A stretch of DNA of 40,517 nucleotides from CAZIRO01 sp964541595 (GCA_964541595.1 CAZIRO010000004.1:1-40517); one strand, 5' to 3'. Numbered from the stretch's first letter, positions 8,851 to 17,628 are shown. Program-made: numbers and translations. The notes: generated by a model from the sequence alone, not told the origin.

Positions 8851-10189
8851 GCGTCTTCACATGTAACGTGATATCGAACGCGATACGGATCTCAAACCCG
8901 GACGGCGTCGGGGTGACCTCAATCTGCACCGGGCGCACTTCGGGGTGCAGCGTCCACTGTTGAATGGTGATCGACGCCCGTTCGGGCACTTCGGGCTGTT
9001 CCACATCGGGCGGATGTTCCGGCGCGGCCTCCGGTGCACCCGGCGCGGATTCGGCAACGGCTTCAGCGGGTTCAACCCCGGTGGGAGCTTCCGACTCCGG
9101 CATCAACGCCGTCGTCACCAGGGATTCCGGCGAAGCTTCCAGTTCCATCGTCAGGTCCTCGACCAGTTCTTCGGGCACCGCCCGTTCCGGGGATTGCAGG
9201 AGCGTCTGCTCCAGGTGGGCAATGGTCGGTTCGGCGGGCCGTTCCTGCGTTTCGGAGACGTCGCGTTCGACATCCAGTGCTGCGGTCTCCGCCGGTTCCG
9301 AAGGCGTTGCGGACGCCTCGGCGGGGACGGTTGCCTCCGTATCAACCACGATCTCTTCCACAGGTTCCAGTTCCTCCATGATGTCATCCAGGCTTTCGAA
9401 GGTCATTTCTTCCTCCGCCGAAACTGTCTCTCCCGGAGCAGCCACCGATTCCAGCGCTGCACCCGCCGTCGCGACCGCGTCAACGGCCGGTTCGGCGGGG
9501 ACTTCCACACCGCCCTCGGGAGGACCGGCGACCTGGGCAACGGCCGGTTCGGGCGTCGCAACTTCCTGCGGTGAGGCTTCACCGGCAGACGTCGATGCGG
9601 TTACCATGCGGGACTGAACCGTCTGCAACGTCTGTTTGATGATCTCCCGCAGCGTCTCCATGACGCCGACACCCTCGGTGGCAATCGCCTCAAAATACGG
9701 CACATTTCGTTCATTGAGACGCTCGTTCAGCACTTCCACCGGCAGAATGTTTTTGAGATCCCGTTTGTTGTACTGGATCACCAGGGGAATGGTCCAGAAG
9801 TCCAGACCGTTATGTGCGAGGTTTTCCTTCATGTTCTCCCAACTTTCGATATTCGCCTCGAGCATTTCTTTCTGCGAATCGGCCACAAATACCACACCGT
9901 CGGCGCCCCGCAAGACCAGTCGCCGGGTGGCATCATAAAATACCTGACCGGGAACGGTGTATAACTGCACGCGAATTTTCCATCCCTGGATCGAACCGAG
10001 TTCGATCGGCAGAAAATCGAAGAATAGCGTTCGATCGGCGTCCGTCGCAAGAGAGAGCATCTTGCCCTTTTTATCCTCCGGAATGTGCTGATAGATAAAC
10101 TGGAGATTCGTCGTCTTTCCACAGAGGGCGGGGCCGTAATAGACGATCTTCAGGATCATTTCGTGTGATGCATAATTGAACACCGGCAT
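8834..10189 (-). CDS. MglA-like small Ras-superfamily GTPase with long acidic C-terminal tail
   Basis: Residues 1-195 are an MglA-type GTPase, the polarity switch of gliding and twitching bacteria. Seen are the P-loop GPALCGKTTN (19-28), the G3-like TVPGQVFYDATRR and the G4 motif NKRD (141-144). The remaining 255 residues are not part of canonical MglA. About 205 are low-complexity Ala/Pro/Glu/Val sequence and the last 50 form a more ordered segment (TIQQWTLHPEVRPVQIEV region). The start is the ATG of MPVFNYASHE with a GGAG upstream. A longer in-frame reading would run back into der and is rejected. It lies 22 bases after der and overlaps uvrA. No mglB partner is visible. A motility role is inference. 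Confidence 0.88.
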   Translation of the reverse strand: MPVFNYASHEMILKIVYYGPALCGKTTNLQFIYQHIPEDKKGKMLSLATDADRTLFFDFLPIELGSIQGWKIRVQLYTVPGQVFYDATRRLVLRGADGVVFVADSQKEMLEANIESWENMKENLAHNGLDFWTIPLVIQYNKRDLKNILPVEVLNERLNERNVPYFEAIATEGVGVMETLREIIKQTLQTVQSRMVTASTSAGEASPQEVATPEPAVAQVAGPPEGGVEVPAEPAVDAVATAGAALESVAAPGETVSAEEEMTFESLDDIMEELEPVEEIVVDTEATVPAEASATPSEPAETAALDVERDVSETQERPAEPTIAHLEQTLLQSPERAVPEELVEDLTMELEASPESLVTTALMPESEAPTGVEPAEAVAESAPGAPEAAPEHPPDVEQPEVPERASITIQQWTLHPEVRPVQIEVTPTPSGFEIRIAFDITLHVKTHEPEA

Positions 10190-10211
10190 GCATTCGTTCT
10201 CCACAACGGTG

Positions 10212-11549
10212 TTAATGGAGCACCGCGACTCGCCGGGCCTGCTGTGGATTTGCGACGACCAGGCGAATCGGTGTTCCTGTGAAGGGATACTGTTTGCGGA
10301 TCCATTTTTCGATCCGCAACAGATGATCGGACCGGATACGTCCCGCGCGGCTGACGAAGAGCGCAAACGTGGGTGGACGCACGGCCACCTGGGTAATGTA
10401 TTTCAACCGCACCGGACGTCCCCGAACCGTGGCCACCACACGGTGTGCGGCCACATCGAAGTATCGATTCAGTACACCGGTCCGGATCCGGAAATTGTAG
10501 TGCTCCCACACCCGGACCGTCGTATGAATGAGTTGCTCAATTCCCATGCCGGTACGGGCCGAGATCCACACGATCGGGGCATATGCGACAAACTTGAATG
10601 AGAGGCGGACAGTGTCCTGTACCGTCGGATAACTCGCGGGAGGAATCCGATCCATCTTGTTCAGGACGATGACCAGCGCCTTACCCGCCCGCTGCGCCCA
10701 ACCGGCGAGCTGTCGATCACGCCGTGCAATCGGCAGCGTCGCATCCAGAACCAGCCAGACTACGTCCGCACGCTCGAGCGCACGCCGCATCAGGATCAGA
10801 CTGACCTTTTCCGGCCAATCGCGCGCGCGGGATCGCTTCTTATGACCGGCCGTGTCCAGCAGCACCCAGTGAATGTCTCCGTACCGCCATTCCACGTCGA
10901 TCACATCCCGGGTCGTCCCCGGAATCGGGCTGACGATCACCCGTTCATGCCCGAGCAGACGATTGATGAGGGAAGATTTGCCCACATTCGGCCGACCGAC
11001 GACGGCAATGCGGGGCACCGTTTCGTCCGGAGACGCCTGCTCAACCGGAACACTCGGCCAGGTGCGGGTCAGTGCGTCCAGCATATCGCCCAGTCCGAAA
11101 CCGGTTTCCGCACTGATCGGCCATACGGCATCGGCCCCCAGTGCGTAAAACTCACTCGCCCACTCCTGAAGCCGCGGTACATCGATCTTGTTGGCGAGTA
11201 TCCAGACGGGTTTCCCCTGCAACCGCAACCAGTGCATGAGATCTACATCTACGGGGGTCAACCCCGTCCGGGCGTCCACCATCATCCAGACCACCGTGCT
11301 CTCCGCAATCGCCATTGCGCACTGGCGCTGGATCTCTGCGGCGAACAACTCCGTTTCGTGGGCAAAGAGCCCCCCCGTATCAAACAACCGATATGCCATT
11401 CCATTCCAGATGAACCGTCCTTCACGACGGTCCCGGGTCGTCCCCCCGATCGGGGTGACAATCGCCTGACGGCGTCCCGTCAGGCGGTTAAACAGGGTCG
11501 ACTTCCCCACGTTCGGACGTCCGATCAGCGTGATCGTGTGCAGTGTCAT
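10212..11549 (-). CDS. der: Ribosome biogenesis GTPase Der (EngA)
   Basis: Der is a double-GTPase protein needed for assembly of the 50S subunit. The 445-residue protein has two G domains, each with a GRPNVGKS P-loop (GRPNVGKSTLFNRL near residue 9 and GRPNVGKSSLINRL near 185), GGTTRD/GTTRD switch regions, and NKID and NKMD G4 motifs. A C-terminal KH-like domain follows. Its ATG overlaps the stop codon of the preceding PIN/TRAM gene (ATGA), so the two are translationally coupled. The mglA-like gene follows after 22 bases. Confidence 0.96.
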   Translation of the reverse strand: MTLHTITLIGRPNVGKSTLFNRLTGRRQAIVTPIGGTTRDRREGRFIWNGMAYRLFDTGGLFAHETELFAAEIQRQCAMAIAESTVVWMMVDARTGLTPVDVDLMHWLRLQGKPVWILANKIDVPRLQEWASEFYALGADAVWPISAETGFGLGDMLDALTRTWPSVPVEQASPDETVPRIAVVGRPNVGKSSLINRLLGHERVIVSPIPGTTRDVIDVEWRYGDIHWVLLDTAGHKKRSRARDWPEKVSLILMRRALERADVVWLVLDATLPIARRDRQLAGWAQRAGKALVIVLNKMDRIPPASYPTVQDTVRLSFKFVAYAPIVWISARTGMGIEQLIHTTVRVWEHYNFRIRTGVLNRYFDVAAHRVVATVRGRPVRLKYITQVAVRPPTFALFVSRAGRIRSDHLLRIEKWIRKQYPFTGTPIRLVVANPQQARRVAVLH

Positions 11550-12577
11550 GATCGATTCGCGGATTCGGATGAAGAACCAGGTTGCGGTCCTTCATACTTG
11601 CCGAAGATCATTTTTCCCATGGACGTTTGTAACACACTGGTCACCGTGATCTCAATATTCTTTCCGATCATCTTCCGTGCGTTGTCCACCACGACCATGG
11701 TGCCGTCTTCCAGATATGCCACGCCCTGATTGTACTCTTTCCCTTCCTTCAGGATGTACACACTCATCGTCTCTCCGGGGAGCACGACGGGTTTCAATGC
11801 TGTCGCAAGCTCATTGATATTGAGCACACGAACGTTGTGGATCTGCGCAACTTTATTTAAGTTATAATCATTGGTGATGATCTTTCCACCGATCTGTTTT
11901 GCCAGTTCGATCAGTTTGAGGTCGACCTCCTTGACGTCGGGGTAATCCACCTCCATGATGGCGACTTCCACGCTACCTTTTTTCTGCATCTTCTGCAGGA
12001 TCTCCAGTCCCCGGCGTCCCCGGTTGCGTCGAATCGGGTCGGGTGAATCGGCGATGTATTGCAATTCCCGGAGGATGAACCGTGGGACGACGAGTGTACC
12101 CTCAATAAACCCCGTCTCGACGAGATCGAGAATACGGCCGTCAATGATCACACTGGTGTCCAGAATCTTGTAATTCTTTCCCATATGATACGAACGCACC
12201 AGCTCGATCACCCGCATGGGGTGAAACCAGTTCGGGTAGTGATATCCCATTACCAGCCCGATGAACGTGATCATCAAAAACAGGAACGAACCCACATACG
12301 TCTTAACGGCGGGTGTCATGGGCAACACCGCCATGGGAACGGCCACCAGTCCGGTCACCACCAGCGAAGTCAAAAATCCGAATGCCATCCCGACGCGTTT
12401 CTGTTCCCCTGCGCGTCGGATTGCATACAGCAACGACTCGGCAATGATAATCATTCCAATCCCGGCCGCTGTGGCCGCCCATAGAGGCCACTCCGAACCC
12501 TTCCATGTCCGAAACGTACCAAAACCGATCATGAAAAGACCGATCCAGAATAATAAACGCACCCATCCAAGAATCAT
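11546..12577 (-). CDS. Membrane-anchored PIN/TRAM domain protein (YacL-like)
   Basis: The 343-residue protein begins with about four transmembrane helices (residues 1-125). A PIN nuclease domain starts at KILDTSVIIDGRI, with the acidic residues expected of a metal-dependent RNase (DTS, ELQYIAD, TNDYNLNKVA). A TRAM RNA-binding domain closes the protein (KEGKEYNQGVAYLEDGTMVVV...). Proteins of this build, such as Bacillus YacL, are conserved, but their substrate is poorly known. The ATG chosen is preceded by GAGGTGG. A longer frame adds 31 residues without a binding site. It is the first gene of the operon with der, the mglA-like gene and uvrA. Confidence 0.92.
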   Translation of the reverse strand: MILGWVRLLFWIGLFMIGFGTFRTWKGSEWPLWAATAAGIGMIIIAESLLYAIRRAGEQKRVGMAFGFLTSLVVTGLVAVPMAVLPMTPAVKTYVGSFLFLMITFIGLVMGYHYPNWFHPMRVIELVRSYHMGKNYKILDTSVIIDGRILDLVETGFIEGTLVVPRFILRELQYIADSPDPIRRNRGRRGLEILQKMQKKGSVEVAIMEVDYPDVKEVDLKLIELAKQIGGKIITNDYNLNKVAQIHNVRVLNINELATALKPVVLPGETMSVYILKEGKEYNQGVAYLEDGTMVVVDNARKMIGKNIEITVTSVLQTSMGKMIFGKYEGPQPGSSSESANRS

Positions 12578-12691
12578 CGTTCCACCTCGATCACAGAGTC
12601 TATCCGCTTCGCACGACCACCAGCCCAGAAGATCGACCGGTTTGTCAAATAACTCGTTACCGTCGTCCACAGCCCGCCCGGCCAGATCGTT

Positions 12692-12721
12692 TTGTACACA
12701 GCATACGTTCTGCTGTATTAT
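12692..12721 (+). promoter_or_regulatory. Promoter with inverted repeat for the ocd-family operon
   Basis: TTGTAC, 18 bp and TATTAT. The spacer contains an inverted repeat ACAGCA-N7-TGCTGT that overlaps the first base of the -10, a plausible repressor site. Transcription would start near 12728. Confidence 0.55.
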
Positions 12722-12793
12722 ATTTTAGGACTTCCGTCTGATAGTACAACCGGACGGAGCGCAGCATTCGAGAACCGCACACGGGGGAGTATC

Positions 12794-13792
12794 GTGAGCA
12801 CGCGCATTTTATCTCGCTCGGAAATCGAACGTCTTGTGGATCCGGACGAAATTCTCGTGGCGGTGGAACAGGCGTTTCGGGCTCACGGAATGCAACAGAC
12901 CCAGATGCCGCCCAAGAGTTACCTGTTTTACCCCAAGTATGAGGGCGATCTGCGCACGATGCCCGCGTATATTGAACCCATGGAAGCAACCGGGGTGAAA
13001 ATCGTCAATGTCCATCTGCGCAATCATGACCGCAATTTACCCACGGTCATGGCACTGCTGATCCTGATCGATCCGGCGACGGGGTATCCCGTCGCCGTGA
13101 TGGACGGCACCTGGCTGACCGCGCTGCGCACGGGCGCAGCGGGAGCAATCGCTGTCAAGTACCTGGCCCGTGCCGACAGCCGGCGGGTTGGTTTTGTCGG
13201 GTGCGGCGTACAGGCGCGGACGCAACTGATGATGATCCTGCGTGTGGTGTCCCTGGAAGAGGTCGTTGCCGTAGACATCGATCCCGCGCAACGCGATCGG
13301 TTCTGCCGGTACGTCCGGGATCGGTTCAGGCTCGAGATCGTGGGAGAGAATCGTATGGAAGACGTCTACACGTGTGACATCATCGTGACGACCACGCCAT
13401 CCCGAAAGCCTCTGCTGCATGGTGACGCGATCCGACCGGGGACGCATATCAACGCCATCGGTGCGGACGCACCCGGCAAGCAGGAACTCGATCCGAACAT
13501 CCTGCTCCGGGCCGTGATCGTGGTCGATTCCTGGGAACAGGCCGCGCACAGCGGTGAGATCAACGTCCCCGTCGATGAGGGACTGATCCGGCGCGAGCAC
13601 ATTTACGCCGAACTCGGGTAGATCGTCGCGGGGCTTAAAGCGGGACGCACGTCCGAAGACCAGATCACGGTGTTCGATTCCACGGGACTGGCCATTCAGG
13701 ATATGGCTGCCGCTCACGTGGTGTGGACAAAAGCCAAACGGACGGATATCGGCCGCGTCATGGACATCCTGGAAGTGGGGGCTCCGGAATGA
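12794..13792 (+). CDS. Ornithine cyclodeaminase / alanine dehydrogenase family protein, interrupted by in-frame TAG
   Basis: This family uses NAD(P)H for imine-forming or reducing reactions (ornithine to proline, or pyruvate to alanine). Seen are the substrate-binding segment MPPKSYLFYP, the Rossmann motif GFVGCGVQARTQ and GADAPGKQELD. An amber codon stands at 13619-13621, giving IYAELG-stop-IVAGLKAGR. The frame then stays open for 56 more codons with the family-typical VFDSTGLAIQDMA and ends at TGA. With the amber read through, the protein is 332 residues, the family's normal size. Without it, 275. The family commonly has Glu at this place, so GAG to TAG is the simplest change. The downstream gene's ATG overlaps the TGA. 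The GTG start has GGGGGAG five bases upstream. Confidence 0.85.
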
Positions 13793-14145
13793 CTGAAGCG
13801 AAAACGGGGGCACCTCCGGCAGGCGCGCCCACACACGCCCGGGTGGTCGCCGGTGATCACACGGCAGAGGAACTCATGCGCCTGCAACCGGACGTCGTGG
13901 TGGACGCGATGGGATTACTCTGTCCGCTCCCGATCGCGCGTCTGGGCGAAGCCGTCCGGCGGGCCGCAGCAAACACGGTACTCCTGCTGATCAACGACGA
14001 CCCGGCCGTTGTCCTGGACGTGATCGCATGGTGTAAGAGCACCCGTAACGAGCTGCTCGGCATTCTGAAAGACGAGCGGAATGCATTTTTCTGCTATATC
14101 CGGAAGACCGCCGGGGGTGTTGAAAAGCCCCATCGAGAGACTTAA
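13789..14145 (+). CDS. TusA/SirA-family sulfur-carrier-like protein
   Basis: The 118-residue protein has the TusA fold core VVDAMGLLCPLPIARLGEAV. The Cys of CPxP is at about residue 45, the persulfide-carrying residue in this family. The C-terminal half (LLLINDDPAVVLDVIAWC...) also fits. An N-terminal extension of about 30 residues precedes the domain. Its ATG overlaps the stop of the cyclodeaminase-family gene by four bases, which indicates coupling. TusA-like proteins deliver sulfur for tRNA thiolation or other pathways. The actual partner here cannot be told from the neighbours. Confidence 0.85.
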   Translation: MTEAKTGAPPAGAPTHARVVAGDHTAEELMRLQPDVVVDAMGLLCPLPIARLGEAVRRAAANTVLLLINDDPAVVLDVIAWCKSTRNELLGILKDERNAFFCYIRKTAGGVEKPHRET

Positions 14146-14367
14146 ATTAACCTCGACCAGGCCGGGGACCACACGCTACTTGCCTTTGCATATGTCCGAA
14201 CCTGCAGGGAACAGGTGCTGCTTCAGCCGTGGGGATATCTCGCAGTGTGGGGTTGACCACCACGACTGAAGCCGCACCTGAACCACACAGTCCCGTATAT
14301 CCAGCACCTCCTCGTCCGGTGGTCACCGTGTGCCCCGGCAGTCAACTTCCGCGCATCGAGGATGCCG
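14146..14367 (+). ncRNA. Structured leader upstream of mgtE (candidate regulatory RNA)
   Basis: A 21-nt arm at 14212-14232 pairs with 14260-14280 with only two mismatches. The loop pieces GGATAT (14233) and GTGTGG (14245) are complementary to ATATCC (14297) and CCACAC (14283) downstream, so a pseudoknot or an alternative fold is possible. AACCTG at about 14199 can also compete for the 5' arm (CAGGT). Position before a Mg2+ transporter suggests ion sensing, but none of the conserved M-box blocks is present. No known riboswitch is recognised, so function is inference. Confidence 0.5.
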
Positions 14368-15735
14368 ATGGTCACCGTGCTGCAGGAACGGGTGGACGAT
14401 ATCCGCGTGCTCCTCGAACGCCGTGATTTCCGGACTCTGAAAGCGCGCGTCCGGGGACTGCACCCCTCCGACATCCTGGACATCCTGCGTGAACTCCCCG
14501 CGGAATTCCGTGCCGTGCTGTTCCGACTGCTACCCAAGGATCAGGCCGCGGACGTGTTCGCTGAAATGGAAACGGATGAACGGCAGGCGCTGCTGAACGA
14601 ACTCACGGATGAAACGGTCGCCGAAATCCTGGAAGAAATGGCCCCGGACGACCGTACGGAACTGCTCGAAGAAATGCCCGCATCCGTGGTCGCCCGCCTG
14701 GTTCGTCTGTTGACCCCTGAGGACCGTCGGGAAGCCGTGACCCTGCTGAACTACCCGCCGGATTCGGCCGGTCGGATCATGACACCGGATTATATGGCCG
14801 TCCGGCCCCATTTGCGGGCACAGCAGGTCCTCGATCTCATCCGGCGTACGGAGTTCGACAAGGAAACCATTTACTACATCTACGTGATCGATGAGTGGCG
14901 GCATCTGGTCGGTGTGTTTTCACTTCGGGAACTGCTGCTCGCGGAACCTTCCGAACGGGTGGAGCAGTTCATGCATCGCAACGTCATCGCCGTCCGGACG
15001 ACAGATGACCAGGAGAGCGTCGTGCTTCTGATGAAACGGTACGACCTGCTCGCCATGCCCGTGGTCGACAGTGAAGACCGGCTGGTCGGCATCGTGACGA
15101 TCGACGACGCCATGGACGTCCTGGAAGAGGAGGCCACGGAAGACATTCAGAAAATGGCGTCCATGGGCCCCCTGGAGGAATCCTACTTTCACACGCGCCT
15201 GTGGACCATCGTACGCAAACGGATCGGCTGGCTGACGGCCCTGCTTATCGCCGAAAACGTGACCAGCCGGGTGATGCACGAGTATGCGTATCTGCTGGAA
15301 CAGTTTCTGGTGCTCGCTTTTTTTATCCCGGTGATCATGGGCGCAGCGGGAAACGTCGGCACGCAATCGTCCACCCTGGTCATCCGGGGATTGGCCGTGG
15401 GGGAAATTCACCCGCGCCAGTGGTGGCGGGTACTCCTGCGGGAATTGAGCTCGGGTGCCCTGATCGGCCTGGCACTGGCGCTGCTCATGGCCGTACGCAT
15501 CCTCTGGATGGGGGAAACCTGGGTGACGGCCGTTGCCATCGGTGTGGCACTCTGGGCCGTGGTGACCATTGCCGGCTCCATCGGCGCCACACTGCCCATC
15601 CTCGGCCGGCTGATGCGCGTGGACCCGGCCGTTATGGCCGGCCCGCTTGTGACCACCATTATGGACGTGCTCAGCCTGAGTCTCTATTTCCTGACCGCCC
15701 AGTACTTTTTCACCCTGTGGATACGTGGCCCCTGA
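14368..15735 (+). CDS. mgtE: Magnesium transporter MgtE
   Basis: MgtE is a Mg2+-gated channel/transporter of the inner membrane. In order: an N-terminal helical superhelix domain (DILDILRELPAEFRAVLFRLLP...), two CBS domains from about residue 130 (AGRIMTPDYMAV, HRNVIAVRTTDD...VGIVTIDDAMDVL), a plug helix region, and five transmembrane helices with FFIPVIMGAAGNVGTQSSTL. That segment holds the conserved pore motif. The length of 455 residues is normal. I prefer the second ATG, which has GAGG six bases upstream. An ATG two codons earlier lacks a site. It ends convergently with pheS. Confidence 0.95.
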   Translation: MVTVLQERVDDIRVLLERRDFRTLKARVRGLHPSDILDILRELPAEFRAVLFRLLPKDQAADVFAEMETDERQALLNELTDETVAEILEEMAPDDRTELLEEMPASVVARLVRLLTPEDRREAVTLLNYPPDSAGRIMTPDYMAVRPHLRAQQVLDLIRRTEFDKETIYYIYVIDEWRHLVGVFSLRELLLAEPSERVEQFMHRNVIAVRTTDDQESVVLLMKRYDLLAMPVVDSEDRLVGIVTIDDAMDVLEEEATEDIQKMASMGPLEESYFHTRLWTIVRKRIGWLTALLIAENVTSRVMHEYAYLLEQFLVLAFFIPVIMGAAGNVGTQSSTLVIRGLAVGEIHPRQWWRVLLRELSSGALIGLALALLMAVRILWMGETWVTAVAIGVALWAVVTIAGSIGATLPILGRLMRVDPAVMAGPLVTTIMDVLSLSLYFLTAQYFFTLWIRGP

Positions 15736-15751
15736 ACGATGCATTTCCCGG

Positions 15752-15804
15752 GTGACGTGAAGGGACGAGGGTCTGGATGCATGACGTCATTTCACGTCAC
15801 TTTT
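15752..15804 (+). terminator. Terminator between mgtE and pheS
   Basis: A perfect 10-bp stem GTGACGTGAA/TTCACGTCAC (15752-15761 and 15791-15800) is followed by TTTT on the plus strand. The loop holds the palindrome ATGACGTCAT. Placement between two convergent genes supports termination of mgtE. Confidence 0.6.
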
Positions 15805-15837
15805 CCGATCCTTCCTCCTCTGCCCGCTCCTTTACCA

Positions 15838-16941
15838 TCACCGCGAAGTGGATGCACACGCCCCATCCAGGTCGTCAGAGCGGCCGTAAAACCAGGCCAT
15901 GGAGGGAAATTGACACAGGAAACGGACGTCCCCCTGAAGGAACAGCCGGATATCCGGGATACGAAACATCAGCATGGCCAGACGTTCCAGACCGAGCCCG
16001 AAGGCAAACCCGGTGTACACCTCCGGATCGATGCGGCACTCACGCAACACGTTGGGATGGACCATCCCGGCGCCCAGGATTTCGAGCCAGCCGGACTGTT
16101 TGCATGCGCTGCACCCCCTGCCGTCACACAACAGACAGGTCATGTCCACCTCGGCGCTCGGTTCCGTAAAGGGAAAATAACTCGGGCGAAAACGCATACG
16201 ACACCGCGGTCCGAACAGTCGTCGCAGGAAATACTGTAACGTGCCCCGCAGATCGGAAAAACGAATGCCCCGGTCGACAACGAGACCCTCGATCTGATGA
16301 AATACGGGAGCATGCGACGCGTCCGGATCGTCGTGTCGATACACCTTACCGGGAACGATCACCCGGATCGGCGGCCGATACCGTTGCATGACGCGGATCT
16401 GCACCGGTGACGTATGCGTGCGCAGGAGCCAGCCGCCTTCCAGATAAAACGTGTCCTGCATGTCGCGGGCCGGATGGTCGGGAGGGAAGTTGAGCGCAGC
16501 AAAGTTGTAATAGTCCGTCTCGATTTCAGGTCCATCCGCAACCGCATACCCCATTTCCCGGAAGATGTCCTCGATCGCCTGACGGATCTGTTGCACAGGA
16601 TGGACAGTACCGACCGGAAAGACACGCCCGGGCAATGTCACGTCGATCTTTTCACGTTCGATCTGCCGCAGTTGTGCCTGCTCCCGCAGGATGCGCCGCC
16701 GTTTTTCGATCTCCTCCGCAATCCACCGTTTCAGATCGTTAAACAGCCGTCCGGCCTGCGGACGCACCTCTGCAGGCAACGTGCCCATCTGCCGGGACAA
16801 CGTGCGCAACAACCCCTGCTGTCGACCAAAACAGCGCACGTGCAGCGCCTGCAGATCGGCTTCCGTCCGGGTACGTGCAAGATCAGATGCAATTGTATCA
16901 CGGATACGTTCGATCTCGTGCTGGAATCGGGCCCAGTCCAT
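15838..16941 (-). CDS. pheS: Phenylalanyl-tRNA synthetase alpha subunit
   Basis: This is the catalytic subunit of the alpha2beta2 enzyme that charges tRNA-Phe. The N-terminal coiled coil (residues 1-95) is followed by the class II core. Motif 2 reads GKVYRHDDPDASHAPVFHQIEG, and motif 3 is GFAFGLGLERLAMLMF. Substrate-site sequences such as HTSPVQIRVM and the conserved FRPSYFPFTEPSAEVD are intact. A small CxxC...CxxC cluster (CLLCDGRGCSACKQSG) sits in the core. It follows rplT by 17 bases. pheT, normally next, is absent. mgtE comes in from the other side. Confidence 0.96.
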   Translation of the reverse strand: MDWARFQHEIERIRDTIASDLARTRTEADLQALHVRCFGRQQGLLRTLSRQMGTLPAEVRPQAGRLFNDLKRWIAEEIEKRRRILREQAQLRQIEREKIDVTLPGRVFPVGTVHPVQQIRQAIEDIFREMGYAVADGPEIETDYYNFAALNFPPDHPARDMQDTFYLEGGWLLRTHTSPVQIRVMQRYRPPIRVIVPGKVYRHDDPDASHAPVFHQIEGLVVDRGIRFSDLRGTLQYFLRRLFGPRCRMRFRPSYFPFTEPSAEVDMTCLLCDGRGCSACKQSGWLEILGAGMVHPNVLRECRIDPEVYTGFAFGLGLERLAMLMFRIPDIRLFLQGDVRFLCQFPSMAWFYGRSDDLDGACASTSR

Positions 16942-16958
16942 CTTTCATCCCGCAGCCG

Positions 16959-17330
16959 TTATGCCACCCGGGCAGACTGTACCGCCGCACGGGCAGCGGC
17001 CACAATCGCGGCAAATGCATCCGGATCACGAACGGCCAGATGGGCAAGCATCTTGCGGTTCACGTCGATACCGGCCTTGCGCAATGCGCCCATGAACTGA
17101 CTGTAGTTCCAGCCATGCTGGCGGACCGCCGCATTGATGCGCATCTGCCAGAGACGCCGCATCTGCCGTTTCCGCAAACGCCGGCCCTCGTATGCGTGCA
17201 ACCAGCTGCGCATGACGGCGATGCGCATCATGTGATAACAGTTCTTGCGCTTACCCCAGAAACCCTTCGTATACTTCGCCATCTTTTTCCGTTTATACCG
17301 CCGTTTGGCACCACGTTTGACACGTGCCAT
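16959..17330 (-). CDS. rplT: 50S ribosomal protein L20
   Basis: The 123-residue basic protein has the typical MARVKRGxxxRxRRKK start and HGxNYSQFMGALRKAGIDVNRKMLAHLAVRDPDAF core. It is an early-assembly 23S rRNA-binding protein, and in many bacteria it also represses its own operon. It lies between rpmI and pheS in the usual infC-rpmI-rplT order. Confidence 0.97.
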   Translation of the reverse strand: MARVKRGAKRRYKRKKMAKYTKGFWGKRKNCYHMMRIAVMRSWLHAYEGRRLRKRQMRRLWQMRINAAVRQHGWNYSQFMGALRKAGIDVNRKMLAHLAVRDPDAFAAIVAAARAAVQSARVA

Positions 17331-17367
17331 CGTTCATCTCCCGCTTCAGTTTATCCAATCCCACTCC

Positions 17368-17571
17368 CTAACCCGAACCGTACGGCAGCATGCGCCGCAC
17401 GTGCCGGGCATCGCCCGATTGCAGGATCGCCGGATGACGCAGGTAGCGTTTTTTCCGTGCGGATTTTTTCCGCAGCAGGTGACTGCGGGTGGCACGAAAG
17501 TGCATAACCTTACGGCGCCGTGTGATCCGAAACCGTTTGGCGGCTGCGCGTTTGGTCTTCAGTTTGGGCAC
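17368..17571 (-). CDS. rpmI: 50S ribosomal protein L35
   Basis: The 67-residue basic protein starts MPKLKTKRAAAKRFRIT, which is the standard L35 signature. It continues with HLLRKKSARKKRYLRHPAIL. It sits 37 bases before rplT and 57 bases after infC. Confidence 0.96.
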   Translation of the reverse strand: MPKLKTKRAAAKRFRITRRRKVMHFRATRSHLLRKKSARKKRYLRHPAILQSGDARHVRRMLPYGSG

Positions 17572-17628
17572 GATACCCTCTCCCGGCCGCAGTGAATGTA
17601 CGGCAGAACCGTATCATCCGGGACGCGT

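Noticed and set aside
9034..9617. Plus-strand open frames opposite the mglA-like tail
   Set aside because: These are Gly/Ser/Ala/Arg-rich shadows of the low-complexity tail on the other strand.
13619..13621. Pyrrolysine or recoded amber
   Set aside because: TAG is used as an ordinary stop by at least three other genes here, and the family does not need pyrrolysine at this position. Kept only as a point to test.
14146..14367. M-box (ykoK) riboswitch before mgtE
   Set aside because: The conserved M-box sequence blocks are not found in the leader.
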